A stretch of DNA of 33,351 bases from assembly GCF_001311825.1 (NCBI RefSeq), contig NZ_BBCB01000031.1:1-33351 (forward strand), written 5' to 3'. Source of the DNA: Salidesulfovibrio brasiliensis JCM 12178 (GTDB lineage: Bacteria; Desulfobacterota; Desulfovibrionia; Desulfovibrionales; Desulfovibrionaceae). The notes below the pieces were generated by a model, which was not told the DNA's origin, did no database searches, and was given only the letters and a program-made list of their open reading frames with translations. Both the position numbers and the translations under genes were made by a program. Positions within the stretch are counted from its first letter, which is position 1; every line of letters begins with the position of its first letter. Shown in pieces: positions 24,385-33,220 of this stretch.

Positions 24385-26982
24385 ATGGAACTGACCCAAC
24401 GACGAGTGTGGCTTCTGGGCGGAGTCGTCGCCGTGACAACCATGGCGGTGGCGATTATCGCCTTCGTGATTCTGTACAGGTTTTCCGTGTCGCAACAGCG
24501 GGAATGGTTGTGGCGGCTGGTGCAGAATCAGGCCGTCATGTTTCAGGAGATGTATCGCTCCAACAAGGGGTTCATCGGGACCGATGTGGCGCTTGACGCC
24601 ACGTTAAGTCAGGTGGCTTTTTCCCAGTCCAAGATACAGAGCGACGCCGTGGAATTCACCATTGCACGGCGCGAAGGGCAGTCCGTGCGCTTTTTGGTTG
24701 TTGACGGTCGCCTTGTCCGTTCGAACGAGCAGGAGCTTTCCCGCATGCCGCTTGAGCTCAAACTGGCCGAACCCATGGTGCGAGCATTGATGGGGGAGCG
24801 CGGCGTGGTGGTTGGCAAGGACTATGCGGGCAATGAAGTCATGGCCGGATTCCGTCCGCTCATGATGGTGGATGACGTTGAGCTCGGCATTGTCGCCAAA
24901 ACAGACCTGTCCATTGTGCGTGCGCCGCTCATGAAGGCAGGAGGCGTGGCGATTCTGTCCGGCTTTGCCGTCGGCCTGCTGGGGCTGTTTGCCTTTTTCC
25001 GCCTCGGCGAGCCGGTGCTTGAAGAGCTTCGGCGAAGCGAGGAGGGGTATCGGCGGCTGGTGCAGGGAAGCGGCAGCGTCATCGTGCGCATCAAGCCTGA
25101 CGGGACCATCCTGTTCCTGAACCAGTTTGCCACGATATTCTTCCGTATTGATTCCGGTGAGGCCGTGGGCAGGAGCGTGTACGGCAATATTCTTCCCGAC
25201 ACGGATAAGGCGCGACAGGAGTTTCGCTCCATGCTTTCCCATCTCGCCACGAGCGGTTCGGCGAGCATGAGTCTTGAGATGGAGTGCCCCGACTGTCTGG
25301 ACAACAGTTGGCTGGCCTGGACCTTCAGCCCGCTCCCGAACGAGGATGGCAAACTGGATGAGGTGCTGGCCGTTGGTAACGACATCAGTGCGATGAAGCG
25401 GGCCGAAGCGGCTCGAAAGGAAAGCGAGCAACGCTTCCGCAGCATCGCGGCCGCATCACCGGTGGGCATCCTGATTACCGACCTGCATGGCAATCCAGCC
25501 TATGCCAATGACCGCTTCCTCTCCATGGCCGGGTGTTCGCTCATCGAGTTGCTCGGGAGCGGCTGGACCCGTGTGGTGCATCCCGATGATCGCGCCAATG
25601 TGCGCAATGCGTGGATCGGGGGCGTTACCCAGAGCCGTGACACTCAGGTGGAGTTCCGGCTGGCGGCGGAGGGCAGGGGAGAGCGTTGGGTCGTTGGGCA
25701 GGCCGTAGCCATGCGGAATTCCGATGGCGAAATGGTCGGCATTGTGGCCACCCTCACCGACATCACGGCCACCAAGCGCGCCGAGGCCCGCAACCGTCGT
25801 CTGGCAGCGGCCGTGGAGCAGGCTGCGGAGACGGTCATCATCACGGATACCGAAGGTACCATCGAGTATGTCAATCCGGCTTTCGAGCGTGTGACCGGAT
25901 ATTCCGCCAAGGAGGTCGTGGGGCAGTCCCCAAGTGTCCTGCAAAGCGGCGAGCAGGATAAGGAATTTTACCGCGAGTTCTGGGAAACCATCCTTGCCGG
26001 GAATGTCTGGACCGGACATTTTCGCAATAAGCGCAAGGACGGCAAGGTGTACGATCAGGACACAACGGTTGGGCCGGTCAAGGACGAGCGCGGGAACATC
26101 GTGAACTTTGTTGCCGTGGCGCGCGACATCTCCGAACGGATCGAACTTGAAACGCAGTTGCGGCAGGCCCAGAAGCTGGAATCCATCGGCCAGCTCGCTG
26201 CCGGCATCGCCCACGAGATCAACACCCCGATCCAGTATGTGGGCGACAACCTTCGCTACCTGTCGGATGCGTTCGGCGACTTCCGAAAGGTGCTGGACGC
26301 TGCTGTGGGGAAGTTGGAGTCGCTTGATTCCGACAAGGCGCATCAGGCCCTTGAAACAGTCCGCCGCGTGGCCGGTGAAGTGGATCTGGAGTTCCTGTAC
26401 GAGGAAATCCCTTCGGCCGTGAGCCAGTCCGTTGAGGGGGTGGAGCGCGTGGCCGAGATTGTGCGTTCGGTCAAGGAGTTCTCCCATCCTGGCGGGGACG
26501 AAATGCAGCCTCTCGACCTCAACGAGAATATTCGCAACACGGTCATGGTCACGCGAAACGAATGGAAGTATGTTGCTGAAATTGAGAAAGATTTTGACGA
26601 AAACCTGCCGCTTGTCCACGGTCTTGCCAGCGAGCTGAATCAGGTGGTGCTGAACATGATCATCAATGCGGCACATGCCATTGAGGAAAAGGGGCTGGAT
26701 GCGGAAGAGGGGCGTATTGCAATCAGCACACGCAGCGAGGACGGTCATGTGGTCATGCAGGTCCGGGACAACGGCCGTGGTATGCCCGAAGAAGTGGCGC
26801 AGCGCGTGTTCGATCCATTTTTCACCACCAAGGATGTGGGACGCGGCACCGGGCAGGGGCTCGCCATCGCGCGAAACGTCATCGTGGTGCGCCACGGCGG
26901 TACCATCGACCTTGAAAGCACTCCCGGAGAAGGGACAACCTTCACGGTGCGCCTGCCGGTGCGCCGTCAGGAGGACATGTGA
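24385..26982 (+). CDS. Membrane sensor histidine kinase with three PAS domains
   Basis: This 865-residue kinase has a transmembrane helix (about 9-31), a periplasmic sensor (about 32-190), a second helix (about 190-215), then three PAS domains beginning near 216, 345 and 470. The HisKA motif LAAGIAHEINTPIQYVGDNL contains H610, of the type found in PAS-rich kinases with a long insertion before the ATPase domain. The HATPase part begins near 749 (LNQVVLNMIINAAHAIEE), with DNGRGMP and the G-box GTGQGLAIARN. I start at 24385, preceded by GGGGGA. Its stop overlaps the start of the next gene (REC-HD-GYP), so they form a coupled two-component pair. Confidence 0.93.
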   Translation: MELTQRRVWLLGGVVAVTTMAVAIIAFVILYRFSVSQQREWLWRLVQNQAVMFQEMYRSNKGFIGTDVALDATLSQVAFSQSKIQSDAVEFTIARREGQSVRFLVVDGRLVRSNEQELSRMPLELKLAEPMVRALMGERGVVVGKDYAGNEVMAGFRPLMMVDDVELGIVAKTDLSIVRAPLMKAGGVAILSGFAVGLLGLFAFFRLGEPVLEELRRSEEGYRRLVQGSGSVIVRIKPDGTILFLNQFATIFFRIDSGEAVGRSVYGNILPDTDKARQEFRSMLSHLATSGSASMSLEMECPDCLDNSWLAWTFSPLPNEDGKLDEVLAVGNDISAMKRAEAARKESEQRFRSIAAASPVGILITDLHGNPAYANDRFLSMAGCSLIELLGSGWTRVVHPDDRANVRNAWIGGVTQSRDTQVEFRLAAEGRGERWVVGQAVAMRNSDGEMVGIVATLTDITATKRAEARNRRLAAAVEQAAETVIITDTEGTIEYVNPAFERVTGYSAKEVVGQSPSVLQSGEQDKEFYREFWETILAGNVWTGHFRNKRKDGKVYDQDTTVGPVKDERGNIVNFVAVARDISERIELETQLRQAQKLESIGQLAAGIAHEINTPIQYVGDNLRYLSDAFGDFRKVLDAAVGKLESLDSDKAHQALETVRRVAGEVDLEFLYEEIPSAVSQSVEGVERVAEIVRSVKEFSHPGGDEMQPLDLNENIRNTVMVTRNEWKYVAEIEKDFDENLPLVHGLASELNQVVLNMIINAAHAIEEKGLDAEEGRIAISTRSEDGHVVMQVRDNGRGMPEEVAQRVFDPFFTTKDVGRGTGQGLAIARNVIVVRHGGTIDLESTPGEGTTFTVRLPVRRQEDM

Positions 26983-28034
26983 AAAGTCCCGTTCTGCTCG
27001 TCGATGATGAAGCCAACCTCCTGAAGGCCCTTGTGCGCGCCTTGCGACCGCTTGGGTGTGACGTGCATACCGAGACCGATCCCGTCAAAGCCCTCAAGCG
27101 GCTTGAATCCGAACAGTTCGCCGTGCTCGTGACCGACCTCAAGATGCCCGGCATGAACGGCATCGAGCTGCTGCGCCGGGCGCGGGCCCAGCAGCCGGAC
27201 TGTATGCGCGTGTTGATGACCGGCTATGCCGATCTGCAGGCCGCTGTGGATGCGGTGAACAGCGGTGGGATATTTCGTTTTCTTGCAAAGCCATTTGAAG
27301 GCGATGACATCCGTGATGCCGTGCGGGAAGCGCTGCGGTACAGGGCTCTGCGTGAAAACGAGAAGGAGCTGGAAACCCTGCGGCGAACGCAGAAGGCCAT
27401 GGAGGGCATGGTCCGGGCTTTCACTGATCTCGTGGAAACGCGCGACCCGTATACCTGCGGCCACCAATGGCGCGTGGCCCGGCTGGCTGTTGCCTTGGCT
27501 GGCGAGATGGGCATCAACGGCGAAGCGGCCAAAGGGCTGTACCTCGCCGCAATGGTTCATGACATCGGTAAGATAGGCGTTCCTTTCAGCATCCTCAACA
27601 AGCCCGGCAAGCTCACCGAAGCGGAGATGGCCATTATCCGCGAGCATCCGTCAAAAGGCGAACAGACCCTGCGGCACGTGGACTTTCCGTGGCCCATCGC
27701 CGACATCGTCGCGCAACACCATGAACGGCTGGACGGGTCCGGGTATCCTCTGGGGCTCTCGGGTCAAGCCATCTGTCAGGAGGCGCGCATAATCGCCGTG
27801 GCCGATACGGTGGACGCCATGGCCTTCCACCGGCCCTATCGCCCCGCGCTGGGGCTTGATGCCGCGCTGGAGACCGTGCAGGAAGGGCGCGGCACTCTCT
27901 ATCAGTCTGACTGCGTGGATGCCTGTCATGCGCTCTTTCGTCACAAGGGGTATCGCCTTGAGCAGGACGATGCTGACCAGTCAGTCGAGCGTGCGCCGGA
28001 AGCGCTTGAGCCCCACGGCGAGGACGGCCAGTAG
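26979..28034 (+). CDS. Response regulator with HD-GYP phosphodiesterase domain
   Basis: This RpfG-like protein (351 residues) has a receiver domain (about 1-120) with D53 in VTDLKMPG and the lysine in LAKPFE, and a C-terminal HD-GYP domain (about 145-330) that degrades c-di-GMP. The HD motif AAMVHDIGKIGVP and the HHERLDGSGYPLG motif are intact. It starts with GTG (26979), overlapping the kinase stop. The last 18 codons extend past the conserved domain and overlap the convergent ABC permease gene by 54 nt; as single-base losses are common in this window, the real end may differ. Confidence 0.9.
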   Translation: MKSPVLLVDDEANLLKALVRALRPLGCDVHTETDPVKALKRLESEQFAVLVTDLKMPGMNGIELLRRARAQQPDCMRVLMTGYADLQAAVDAVNSGGIFRFLAKPFEGDDIRDAVREALRYRALRENEKELETLRRTQKAMEGMVRAFTDLVETRDPYTCGHQWRVARLAVALAGEMGINGEAAKGLYLAAMVHDIGKIGVPFSILNKPGKLTEAEMAIIREHPSKGEQTLRHVDFPWPIADIVAQHHERLDGSGYPLGLSGQAICQEARIIAVADTVDAMAFHRPYRPALGLDAALETVQEGRGTLYQSDCVDACHALFRHKGYRLEQDDADQSVERAPEALEPHGEDGQ

Positions 28035-29119
28035 GAATAGCGCAACGGGCCAGACGTGGTGCAGCGCGTCCACCGGTCCGATCCCTTTGAGCAGGATGCC
28101 GCGCACCATTCGCAGGTAGTGGGTCAGCGGCAGCACCGATCCGATGGTCTGGGCCCAGACCGGCATCCCTCTGAACGGGAACATGAACCCCGAGAGCAGA
28201 AGCGACGGCAGGAAGAAGAATATGGAGAGCTGTACGGCCTGAAGCTGGTTCCGGGCCACGGTGGAGATGGTCACGCCAACGGTGAGGTTGGCGGCGATAA
28301 AGACCACCGAAAGCAAAAACACCAGCACGACACTGCCCTGAAACGGCACGCCGAACAGGAATTTGGCGGCCACCATTATCAGGGTCATCTGCACGTATCC
28401 CACAAAAATATACGGCACGATCTTGCCGAGCATGACCTCCAGCGGCCGGATGGGGGTGGTCAGCAGGTTTTCCATGGTGCCGCGCTCACGTTCCTTGGTG
28501 ATTGCCAGCGAGGTTATCATGACCAGCGTCAGGGTCAGGATGACGCCCATGAGGCCCGGCACGATATTGTATTGTGTCTTGATTTCGGGGTTGTAGTTGC
28601 GGTGGATGCGAAGGTCCACAGGCGCGGGCTCTGGGATGAGGCTGCTGAATGCGCCCTGAAGGTCGCGTCGGATGGCCGAGGTGGTTATCTCCCGGAGGGC
28701 GGCGATGGCCCCGGCCGTGGCTGACGGGTCGGTGGCGTCCGCCTCGATGAGCAGCACCGGTTGCTCTCCGCGCATGAGCTTGCGTCCGAAGTTCTGGGGT
28801 ATGGTCAGGACGAACTGCTCCTGCCCCAGCCGCAGGGCCTCGTCCGCCTCGGCGCGGCTTGTGAGCATGGTGTCCACGTCAAAGTAGCTGCTGGTCTGCA
28901 TGGCCGCCACGATGGACCGGGAGTAGGGCGAGTGGTCGGCGTCGAGGATGGCGGTGGGCAGGTGTCGCGGGTCGGAGTTGATGGCGTAGCGAACAGGATG
29001 AGCTGGATCAGGGGAATGCCGATCATCATGGCGAAGGTCAGACGGTCGCGCCGCATCTGCACGAATTCCTTGGCGGTCATGGCCGCGAACCGGCTGAAGC
29101 TGAAAAGGTTCAGGCTCAT
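27981..29119 (-). CDS. ABC-2 type transporter permease, one apparent frameshift
   Basis: The repaired protein is 379 residues. It has an N-terminal helix (MMIGIPLIQLILF), a large extracytoplasmic domain (about 45-170) and five helices in the C-terminal half: VPGLMGVILTLTLVMITSLAIT, YIFVGYVQMTLIMVAAKFLF, VVLVFLLSVVFIAANLTVGV, and QLSIFFFLPSLLLSGFMFPF among them. This is the ABC-2 family of drug or polymer exporters. The frame changes near 28990, repaired by one G ('LILFGYAINSD'). The start overlaps the ATPase stop by 4 nt. It is the last gene of the tetR operon and converges with the HD-GYP gene, overlapping by 54 nt. Confidence 0.88.
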
Positions 29120-30034
29120 GTCGTCTGGCTCCTGCGCATGAGGTCGATGAACACCTCCTCCAGCGAGGTCTCCACTTCCTCGGCCCTGTGCTCCGGTCCG
29201 ATGGTGTCGCGAACGCTCCGGGCAAGCTGGTCGACATTTCGGCCGGAGACATGGAGGTCGTTGCCGAAGGCTGCGGCCTGCTCAACGCCGGGCAACGTCT
29301 TGAGCTTCTTTGAGATGGCGTGCAGCTCGGGGCCCGGATGCGCCATGTGGTCAGGGCGGAGCTTTCCACGATGTCGTGGACCGTGCCGCGCACCAACAGA
29401 TCGCCGTAGGCGATGTAGGCCAGCCGGTGGCAGCGTTCGGCCTCGTCCATGTAGTGGGTGCTGATGAGCGCGGTGACGCCTTCTTCGGCTGCGAGGCGGT
29501 GGACCTCGTCCCAGAAGTCGCGCCGGGCGCCGGGGTCAACCCCTGCGGTGGGCTCGTCGAGCAGGAGCAGCTTTGGCTCGTGCAGGATGCACGCGCCAAG
29601 CGCCAGCCGTTGCTTCCAGCCACCGGACAGCCGCCCGCGAGAATCTTCTCGAAGCGGCCGAGGCCCATGGATTCCATCATGTGCTCCACCCGTGCGCGGC
29701 GGTTGCGGATGCCGTAGGCGCGGGCCGTGAATTCGAGATTTTCCCGTACCGTCAGGTCTTCGTAGAGGCTGAACTTCTGGGCCATGTAGCCCACGTGCGG
29801 CTTGATGCGGTCGCCTTCGGTGCGGATGTCGTAGCCGAGGCAGGTGCCTTGTCCCGCGTCGGGTTCCAGAAGGCCGCAGAGCATGCGGATGAAGGTGGTC
29901 TTGCCCGAGCCGTTAGGACCGAGAAAGCCGTAAATCTCGCCCCGGTTCACGTGCATGTCCACATCCTTGACCACCGTGCGGTCGCCAAAGGACTTGGTCA
30001 CGCCCGAGACGTCGATGACCGCTTCGTCAGCCAT
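29116..30034 (-). CDS. ABC transporter ATPase, two apparent frameshifts
   Basis: After repair this is a 306-residue ABC-2 ATPase. Visible motifs are Walker A GPNGSGKTTF (about residues 38-47), Q-loop YMAQKFSLYEDLT, signature LSGGWKQRL, Walker B LLLLDEPTAGVDP and the H-loop STHYMDEAE, plus a C-terminal domain with VEQAAAFGNDLHV. The frame changes near 29633 (before LSGGWKQRL) and near 29334 (C run, before GPELHAI); one base each repairs them. The start ATG at 30034 has CGGAG 7 nt upstream and overlaps the stop of the upstream membrane fusion gene. The ATPase energises export through the permease encoded after it. Confidence 0.9.
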
Positions 30035-30997
30035 TGCCATGCTCCGTATGCTTCGGGGGGATGACGTCCACGGGCTGTCCCGGATTGAGCCGCAGGGCGT
30101 CACCTGATTCGACTGGCGCAGCTCCACGCGAAAGACCAGCTTGTAGCGGGTGGAGCTGGAGTAGATGACCGGGGGCGTGTATTCGGCCTCGGGCGAAATG
30201 TAGGTGATGCGCGCCGGGATGGGGGCGGTTGCGCCGTCATAGGTCACGGTCACTTGCATGTCCGGGCGGAGCGTGCCCACCACGGGTTCGGGCACGAAGA
30301 AACGCACGATGCGGTTTTCGGGCGGCAGCAATGAGACCACGGGGTTTCCGGCCGGGACCCACTCTCCGGGCTGGCGGATGGTGTCGAACACCAACGCCTG
30401 TTCCGGGGCGGACTGGGCCTTCTGGTCAAAGGTCCAGCGGGCCTGCTCAAGCTTAGCGCTGGCCGCGCTGACGTTTGCCTCGGCGGCCTTCTGTTCGTCC
30501 TCGCGCGCGCCGAGGTTGGCGGTCTCGAGTTCGGCTCTGATCTGGGCCACCTGTTGGCGGGCGGTGCGGTAATCGGTCAGCGAGCGGTCGCGTTCTTCTT
30601 CGGAAATGGTGGATTCCTCAAAGAGCTTTTCCCTGCGCCTGTATTCGGCCTCGGCAAGCAACATGGCTGAGCGGGCCTTGCGGAGCCGGGCCTGAATCTC
30701 CGCCAACTCCGAGGGGCGTTTGCCTTTGGAAAGGTTGGTCAGTTCGTTTTCCGCACGGCGCAGGTTGTCCTCGGCCTCGGCGACCCCGGCCGCCTCGAAG
30801 CTGCGTTCCAGCGTGAAGAGCGGCGCGCCTTCAGGCACGGTCTGCCCGCGTGTGACCGAAAGGGTTTCGAGCTGGCCGCCTATGGGCGCGGCCACGTAGA
30901 CGTATTCGCCCTCCACGTAGCCCTGCCATGTGGCTGGAGGCTCGGAACAGCCTGCGAGGATGACGATGAGGCCCAGCAGGGCGGCGATTCTGGTCAT
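30027..30997 (-). CDS. HlyD-like membrane fusion lipoprotein, one apparent frameshift
   Basis: This periplasmic adaptor (323 residues after repair) has an N-terminal lipoprotein signal ending in the lipobox LAGC (Cys at about 16), a lipoyl-like half (VAAPIGGQLETLSVTRGQTVPEG), a long coiled-coil hairpin (about 65-195) and a second lipoyl half followed by a beta-barrel (VVGTLRPDMQVTVTYDG). It is close to YbhG/YhiI-type adaptors that link ABC-2 exporters to an outer membrane channel, though no TolC is present here. The frame shifts near 30103 in a CC run, repaired by one base. It overlaps tetR by 4 nt and the ATPase by 8 nt. Confidence 0.88.
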
Positions 30998-31596
30998 GCT
31001 GCGTCTCCTGCCTTGGCCGACTCCATAAAGAGCCGCCAGTTGCGTTCTATCTGGATGCGGAAGTCCAGTTCCCCGCCGGTGAGATGGCTGAGAAATATCG
31101 GGGGAAGGATGGTGCCAAGAAAGGCGAACATCAGGTCGTTGGAGGTCGCGTCGCTGCGGATAACCCCTGCGGCCTGCCCCTTTTCAATGATGTCGCGGAC
31201 CATTTGCCGGAAACGACCGGAGGTGTTTTCCACGCCCTCCCTGTACTGCGGGGCTGAGCGGGTGATCTCCTCGGAAAACATGAGGCTGAGGATGCCGGGG
31301 CGGGCGTGGAGCATCTCTCCCTGTGCTTTTGCGAGCCTTCGCAGCGCGTCCAGCGGGTCGGTTGCACCGGCCAGCGCGGTTGCCACGTTGCCCTCGATGA
31401 GCTTTCGCATGTGCGCGAGCACCGCGAAGACGAGGTCTTCCTTGCTCCCGAAATGGCGGTAGAGCGCCGAAGGCACCACGCCCATCTCTTCGGCCACGCC
31501 CGTGAGCGTGACTGCGGAAAGGCCGTTCTCGGCCAGCTTCAGGGCTGCTTCGGCGGCCTGCTCCCGCCGTTCCTCGCTCGACATTCTCTTGGCCAC
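30994..31596 (-). CDS. TetR-family transcriptional repressor
   Basis: This 200-residue regulator has an N-terminal HTH (about residues 10-60, TLTGVAEEMGVVPSALYRHFGSKEDLVFAVL) and a C-terminal ligand-binding helix bundle ending in ELDFRIQIERNWRLF. Similar regulators (CecR/YbiH type) control ABC exporters of the YbhG-F-S-R kind. I start at the GTG at 31596 (GGAGG 6 nt upstream), not at an upstream ATG. It is the first gene of the operon with the adaptor, ATPase and permease, and a near-perfect palindrome at 31612-31635 just upstream is the likely operator. Confidence 0.93.
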   Translation of the reverse strand: MAKRMSSEERREQAAEAALKLAENGLSAVTLTGVAEEMGVVPSALYRHFGSKEDLVFAVLAHMRKLIEGNVATALAGATDPLDALRRLAKAQGEMLHARPGILSLMFSEEITRSAPQYREGVENTSGRFRQMVRDIIEKGQAAGVIRSDATSNDLMFAFLGTILPPIFLSHLTGGELDFRIQIERNWRLFMESAKAGDAA

Positions 31597-31611
31597 AATG
31601 GTCCTCCATTT

Positions 31612-31635
31612 TGTGAATGTGATTTCACTTTCACA
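31612..31635. promoter_or_regulatory. Probable TetR operator
   Basis: TGTGAATGTGA (31612-31622) and TCACTTTCACA (31625-31635) are complementary at 10 of 11 positions, with 2 nt between. The palindrome ends 16 nt before the tetR start codon and lies between a possible -35 (TTGACG, minus strand, near 31650) and the coding sequence. This layout indicates autorepression of the tetR-export operon. Confidence 0.65.
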
Positions 31636-31682
31636 TAATGCCGCATAAGGCGTCAACCCCCTCCAAGGTGCGGAGAACGATT

Positions 31683-32954
31683 CTAGTCCACGTCGACGAA
31701 GTAGCTGATGCGGGTTCTGGGGCTGAGGTAGTCGAAGATTTCCTGCGGCAGATGGGAGAGCCTGATGCTCTTTTCCACCTTGAGGTCCGGTTCATCTGCC
31801 AGCTCAACGATGAGCGCCTCCTTGCGGGGCACTTCGGAGTCGTAGAGCACCACGCTCGGGCGCAGCTGGTTGGTCGGGTTGACGGACATGACCATGCCGA
31901 TGGCGCCGTTGGTGAGCTGTACCACGGTGCCGGGCGGGTACACGCCGAGGCTGCGGATGAACAGGGCCAGGAATTCCGGGTCGTACAGAGCCTTTTGCTG
32001 GCCGAACATATAGGAGAGGGCGAGGTACGGGGTCAGGGAGTCGTCCGGGTCGGGCTGGTTGCAGAGGTTGTCGTAGGCGTTGGCGATGCAGACGATGCGC
32101 GACAGTCGGTCCACGCCGTCGCCCGACAGGCCGTTGGGGTAGCCGCTGCCGTCCATGTGTTCATGGTGCTGTTCCACCACGGTCACGGCGCTGAGCGGAA
32201 ACTCCGGAACAGCCGTAAGGATGTCCACGCCAAAGGAGGGATGGCTCTCCAGCAGCTCGCGCTCGGACTTTGTCAGTTTCCCGCGTTTTCGCAGAAGTTT
32301 CTTTTCGATGCGGCTCTTGCCCACGTCATGAAAAAGCGCGCCCATCCCGAGCGTCTGCATTCTTGGTCCGTCCAGCCCCGCGCCCCGACCGACCATCATG
32401 GAGAGAATGGCCACGTTCAGGTCGTGGGAGTAAATGCGTTCGGCGGGTTCCAGCACGTTCATGAGGTGCAGGGTGGATTCCTGGTCGCGCAGGAAGCGGT
32501 CCGAGAGTTTTTCGACGAAAGCCATGCCCTCGATGACCGACTGCGAGTTGCCCCGGACGATGCCTTTCATGATGTTGGAGCAGTCCTTGAGCGAATCGGC
32601 GAAGCGTTCTTCGCATTCCGCGATGCGGCGTTTCTTTTCCTGCAGTCGCTTGGTGCGTTCTTTCTTGATGGACCAGAGGCGGTCCACGGCGGCTTCGGCA
32701 TCGGACGATGTGGCGGGCGGGGCGGTTTCGGGCTGGTTCGGCGGTAGCGGCAGCACGTCGCTTTTTTCCGGCACGCAGATCAGCTCGTCGATCCCCAGCT
32801 TGCGGAGAACCGCTATCTGCTCTTCGTCCTTGACCTTGAAGCTGCTGAAAAGAAAGGGGTGGGAGAACCAGTTCGTCTTTTCAAGGCGAATGAAAACACC
32901 GGGACGCAATTGGTCCACGGAGATTCTGTATTCTGGAATGTTTACGTTCGCCAT
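31683..32954 (-). CDS. DUF3391-HD-GYP phosphodiesterase
   Basis: This 423-residue cytosolic protein has an N-terminal DUF3391-type domain (about 8-75, ISVDQLRPGVFIRLEKTNWFSHPF), a charged linker (about 75-125, with KKERTKRLQEKKRR), and a C-terminal HD-GYP domain (about 150-330) with FHDVGKSRIEKK, HPSFGVDIL, and QHHEHMDGSGYPNGLSGD. It should hydrolyse c-di-GMP. The product lies apart from any kinase and stops 87 nt upstream of the tetR start codon region; it appears monocistronic. GGGGAA precedes the ATG. The frame is intact. Confidence 0.92.
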   Translation of the reverse strand: MANVNIPEYRISVDQLRPGVFIRLEKTNWFSHPFLFSSFKVKDEEQIAVLRKLGIDELICVPEKSDVLPLPPNQPETAPPATSSDAEAAVDRLWSIKKERTKRLQEKKRRIAECEERFADSLKDCSNIMKGIVRGNSQSVIEGMAFVEKLSDRFLRDQESTLHLMNVLEPAERIYSHDLNVAILSMMVGRGAGLDGPRMQTLGMGALFHDVGKSRIEKKLLRKRGKLTKSERELLESHPSFGVDILTAVPEFPLSAVTVVEQHHEHMDGSGYPNGLSGDGVDRLSRIVCIANAYDNLCNQPDPDDSLTPYLALSYMFGQQKALYDPEFLALFIRSLGVYPPGTVVQLTNGAIGMVMSVNPTNQLRPSVVLYDSEVPRKEALIVELADEPDLKVEKSIRLSHLPQEIFDYLSPRTRISYFVDVD

Positions 32955-33220
32955 TTCCCCAACATACTTGAGGTGTCAGTACATTTCAAGGAAAACGATA
33001 TGTTAAGCCGATGTAAGGGGCTATTATAAAGCGGTGTCGTTTCTGTTGCGCCTCTCCGGTTGAAAACCCTGTCAATAGTCTTTTTTTATCCGTTTTCGGT
33101 CGTTGGGCGGCGGTTTTCTTCCGGAAAGGAAAACCGGGGGTATACTGCCGGGCGGTGCGCGGAGCCTGCCCGCGTCCGGTCCCGGAGAGCGGTTTTCATA
33201 CGGCAGGACAGGAGACGATC
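32955..33220. other. Intergenic region before the phage-like gene
   Basis: No gene recognised. An inverted repeat CGGTTTTC (33110-33117) with GAAAACCG (33128-33135), centred on CCGG, lies 85-110 nt upstream of the gene at 33221; TATACT (33141-33146) may be its -10 box. The rest is unremarkable. An open frame crossing 33060-33284 has no ribosome binding site and is probably a shadow. Confidence 0.4.
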
